Position numbers and translations under genes: made by a program
NCBI RefSeq assembly: GCF_014266025.1
Contig: NZ_JACMYC010000006.1
Span: 1-64,000, forward strand
Source of the DNA: Nocardioides deserti
GTDB taxonomy: Bacteria; Actinomycetota; Actinomycetes; Propionibacteriales; Nocardioidaceae
Direction of reading: 5' to 3'
DNA length: 64,000 nt
In this document: positions 63,349-64,000 of the stretch, one piece after another
Numbering within the stretch: the stretch's first letter is position 1
How the letters are laid out: each line of letters starts with the position of its first letter
The notes under the pieces: model-generated
What the model was told of the DNA's origin: nothing
Database searches by the model: none
What the model saw: only the letters and a program-made list of their open reading frames with translations

Positions 63349-63528
63349 TCAGTACCTCGCGCGCCGCGCGAGGCGATCGCGCCCGTAGGCCCGCACCTTC
63401 TCGGCCTCCGCCTCCGTGAGGCGGAAGTAGGCGTACGGCGTGACCTGCCACCCCATGGCGTGCAGCCACCGCCGGATGGTCCGGTCGGTGACGCCGAGCT
63501 CGTCCGCGAGCATCCGCGGGGTGATCAT
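63349..63528 (-). CDS. Small helix-turn-helix protein, 59 residues
   Basis: Begins [20 protein letters not shown] and continues WLHAMGWQV, then an [18 protein letters not shown] helix and a basic end. The first 22 residues are a MerR/excisionase-type HTH; the protein is short enough to be only that. ATG 63528 follows TAGGGT by six bases, i.e. a leaderless start, which supports it being real. Function unknown; it might regulate a neighbour. Confidence 0.75.
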   Translation of the reverse strand: MITPRMLADELGVTDRTIRRWLHAMGWQVTPYAYFRLTEAEAEKVRAYGRDRLARRARY

Positions 63529-63534
63529 GGGTCG

Positions 63535-63540
63535 ACCCTA
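63535..63540 (-). promoter_or_regulatory. -10 element, leaderless small HTH gene
   Basis: TAGGGT on the minus strand, six bases before ATG 63528. Confidence 0.55.
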
Positions 63541-63637
63541 CGGCCGAACGGGCTCCGGCGGACGGTGCCCCCGCCGACGGGTCGCACTTCTCCGGCAGGC
63601 CCCCGCGCGGGACGACACCTCGACGGATGCCGGTCGG

Positions 63638-64000
63638 TCACCGCCGGCGCCGGAAGAACCGCCGCAGCGGTCCGGTCTGCTCGGAGCCCGTGTCGATGTC
63701 CAGCTCGTCGTCGACGGGCGCGAACGACCCCGGCGACGCGGCGTACCGCGCCCGCATCGCCTGCTCCAGCGTCGCGTCGTCGTCGGGCACCGCCGCGTCG
63801 TACGCCGCGTCCGCCCGCCCCTCGAGCTCCTCCGCCGCCGCCAGGTCGTCGCCCACCTTCCGCGCCGCGCGCCGGGTCTCGGCGAGGGCCTCAGCCGCAC
63901 CGCCGAGGCCGAGCCAGCGGAAGCCGGGCTCGGCCGCGTCGAGCTCCTCGGGGCTGAACGACTCCGTGGCCGCGTGCAGCAGGCCGCCGTTCATCACCGT
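63638..64000 (-). CDS. Unknown protein, possibly DMP19/DUF4375-like, 5' end missing
   Basis: The frame is open to the last base of the window and 120 codons are visible. Early on is VMNGGLLHAATESFSPEELD, and GFRWLGLGGAAEALAETRRA follows. NGG followed by a helix and a WLG/IGA motif recalls DMP19-type proteins; the match is weak. The rest is helical and charged, ending in a basic FFRRRR. GTG 63997 or ATG 63994 could be starts, but the conserved-looking part begins right there, so the true start is probably outside. Confidence 0.5.
   Translation of the reverse strand, partial: TVMNGGLLHAATESFSPEELDAAEPGFRWLGLGGAAEALAETRRAARKVGDDLAAAEELEGRADAAYDAAVPDDDATLEQAMRARYAASPGSFAPVDDELDIDTGSEQTGPLRRFFRRRR

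Overview
The window reads as one stretch of chromosome from a very GC-rich actinobacterium, most likely a Nocardioides or close relative (Nocardioidaceae). The reasons are: GTG starts nearly as common as ATG, many 1-4 base GTGA/ATGA gene overlaps, many leaderless starts, a DUF222/HNH (13E12-type) gene, and gene order. Several blocks match the Mycobacterium tuberculosis region Rv3274c-Rv3313c as I remember it (fadE25, purE, purK, GtrA, a PH-domain protein, birA, accD5, accE5, maf, accA3, then lpdA, a GGCT-like gene, deoD, pmmB and add). No rRNA, tRNA, CRISPR array or complete insertion sequence is visible. About 63 protein genes are called; both end genes are cut by the window edges.

Layout. 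1-4748: a tightly overlapping operon of alanine racemase (5' end missing), D-Ala-D-Ala ligase, a membrane acyltransferase, and a NarL/DesK-type histidine kinase and response regulator. 4833-9381 (minus): purE, purK, a stand-alone winged-helix protein, an adenylate cyclase, a PH-domain membrane protein and birA. 9472-11366: accD5-accE5, an acyl-CoA carboxylase beta and epsilon pair divergent from birA. 11549-13815: a membrane glycosyltransferase and a lipoprotein. 13816-15694: repeats around a DUF222/HNH gene. 15695-23293: an unusual response regulator, a GH6 cellulase-like protein, maf, GtrA, an MFS transporter with a 33-residue partner, glgC, and acyl-CoA dehydrogenase divergent from accA3 (23479-25272).

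25484-31317: a secreted protein, then a five-gene chain of two PH-domain membrane proteins and three related membrane proteins of unknown function. 31511-36103: pyruvate carboxylase and a BenE-type transporter. 36258-41478: amidase, SpoIID/LytB protein, LVIVD-repeat protein and a DUF305 lipoprotein. 41517-46964: two flavoprotein disulfide reductases, a GGCT-like protein, purine nucleoside phosphorylase and two TetR regulators.

47034-54783: a heme-acquisition block (HtaA-type surface proteins, HmuV, HmuU, HmuT, heme oxygenase) sitting between deoD and pmmB. Its hmuT carries an in-frame TAA and its hmuV has Asn in place of the Walker B Asp. 54814-64000: an epimerase, aldo/keto reductase, phospho-sugar mutase, deoC, a Rieske protein, a uridine-kinase-like protein with a C39-like partner, adenosine deaminase, a MaoC hydratase, a 59-residue HTH protein and a cut-off last gene. 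Two copies of a double-palindrome repeat flank much of this last part.

How it fits together: biotin ligase, two biotin carboxylase alpha chains (AccA3, Pyc) and AccD5/E5 supply malonyl-/methylmalonyl-CoA and oxaloacetate. PNP, adenosine deaminase, DeoC, the phospho-sugar mutase and the uridine-kinase-like protein form a nucleoside and deoxyribose salvage set. The heme block would bind heme at the surface, import it and release iron. The parts I would look at first are the five-gene membrane chain at 26072-31317, the racemase/ligase/acyltransferase/two-component module, the broken heme transporter, and the two repeat families.
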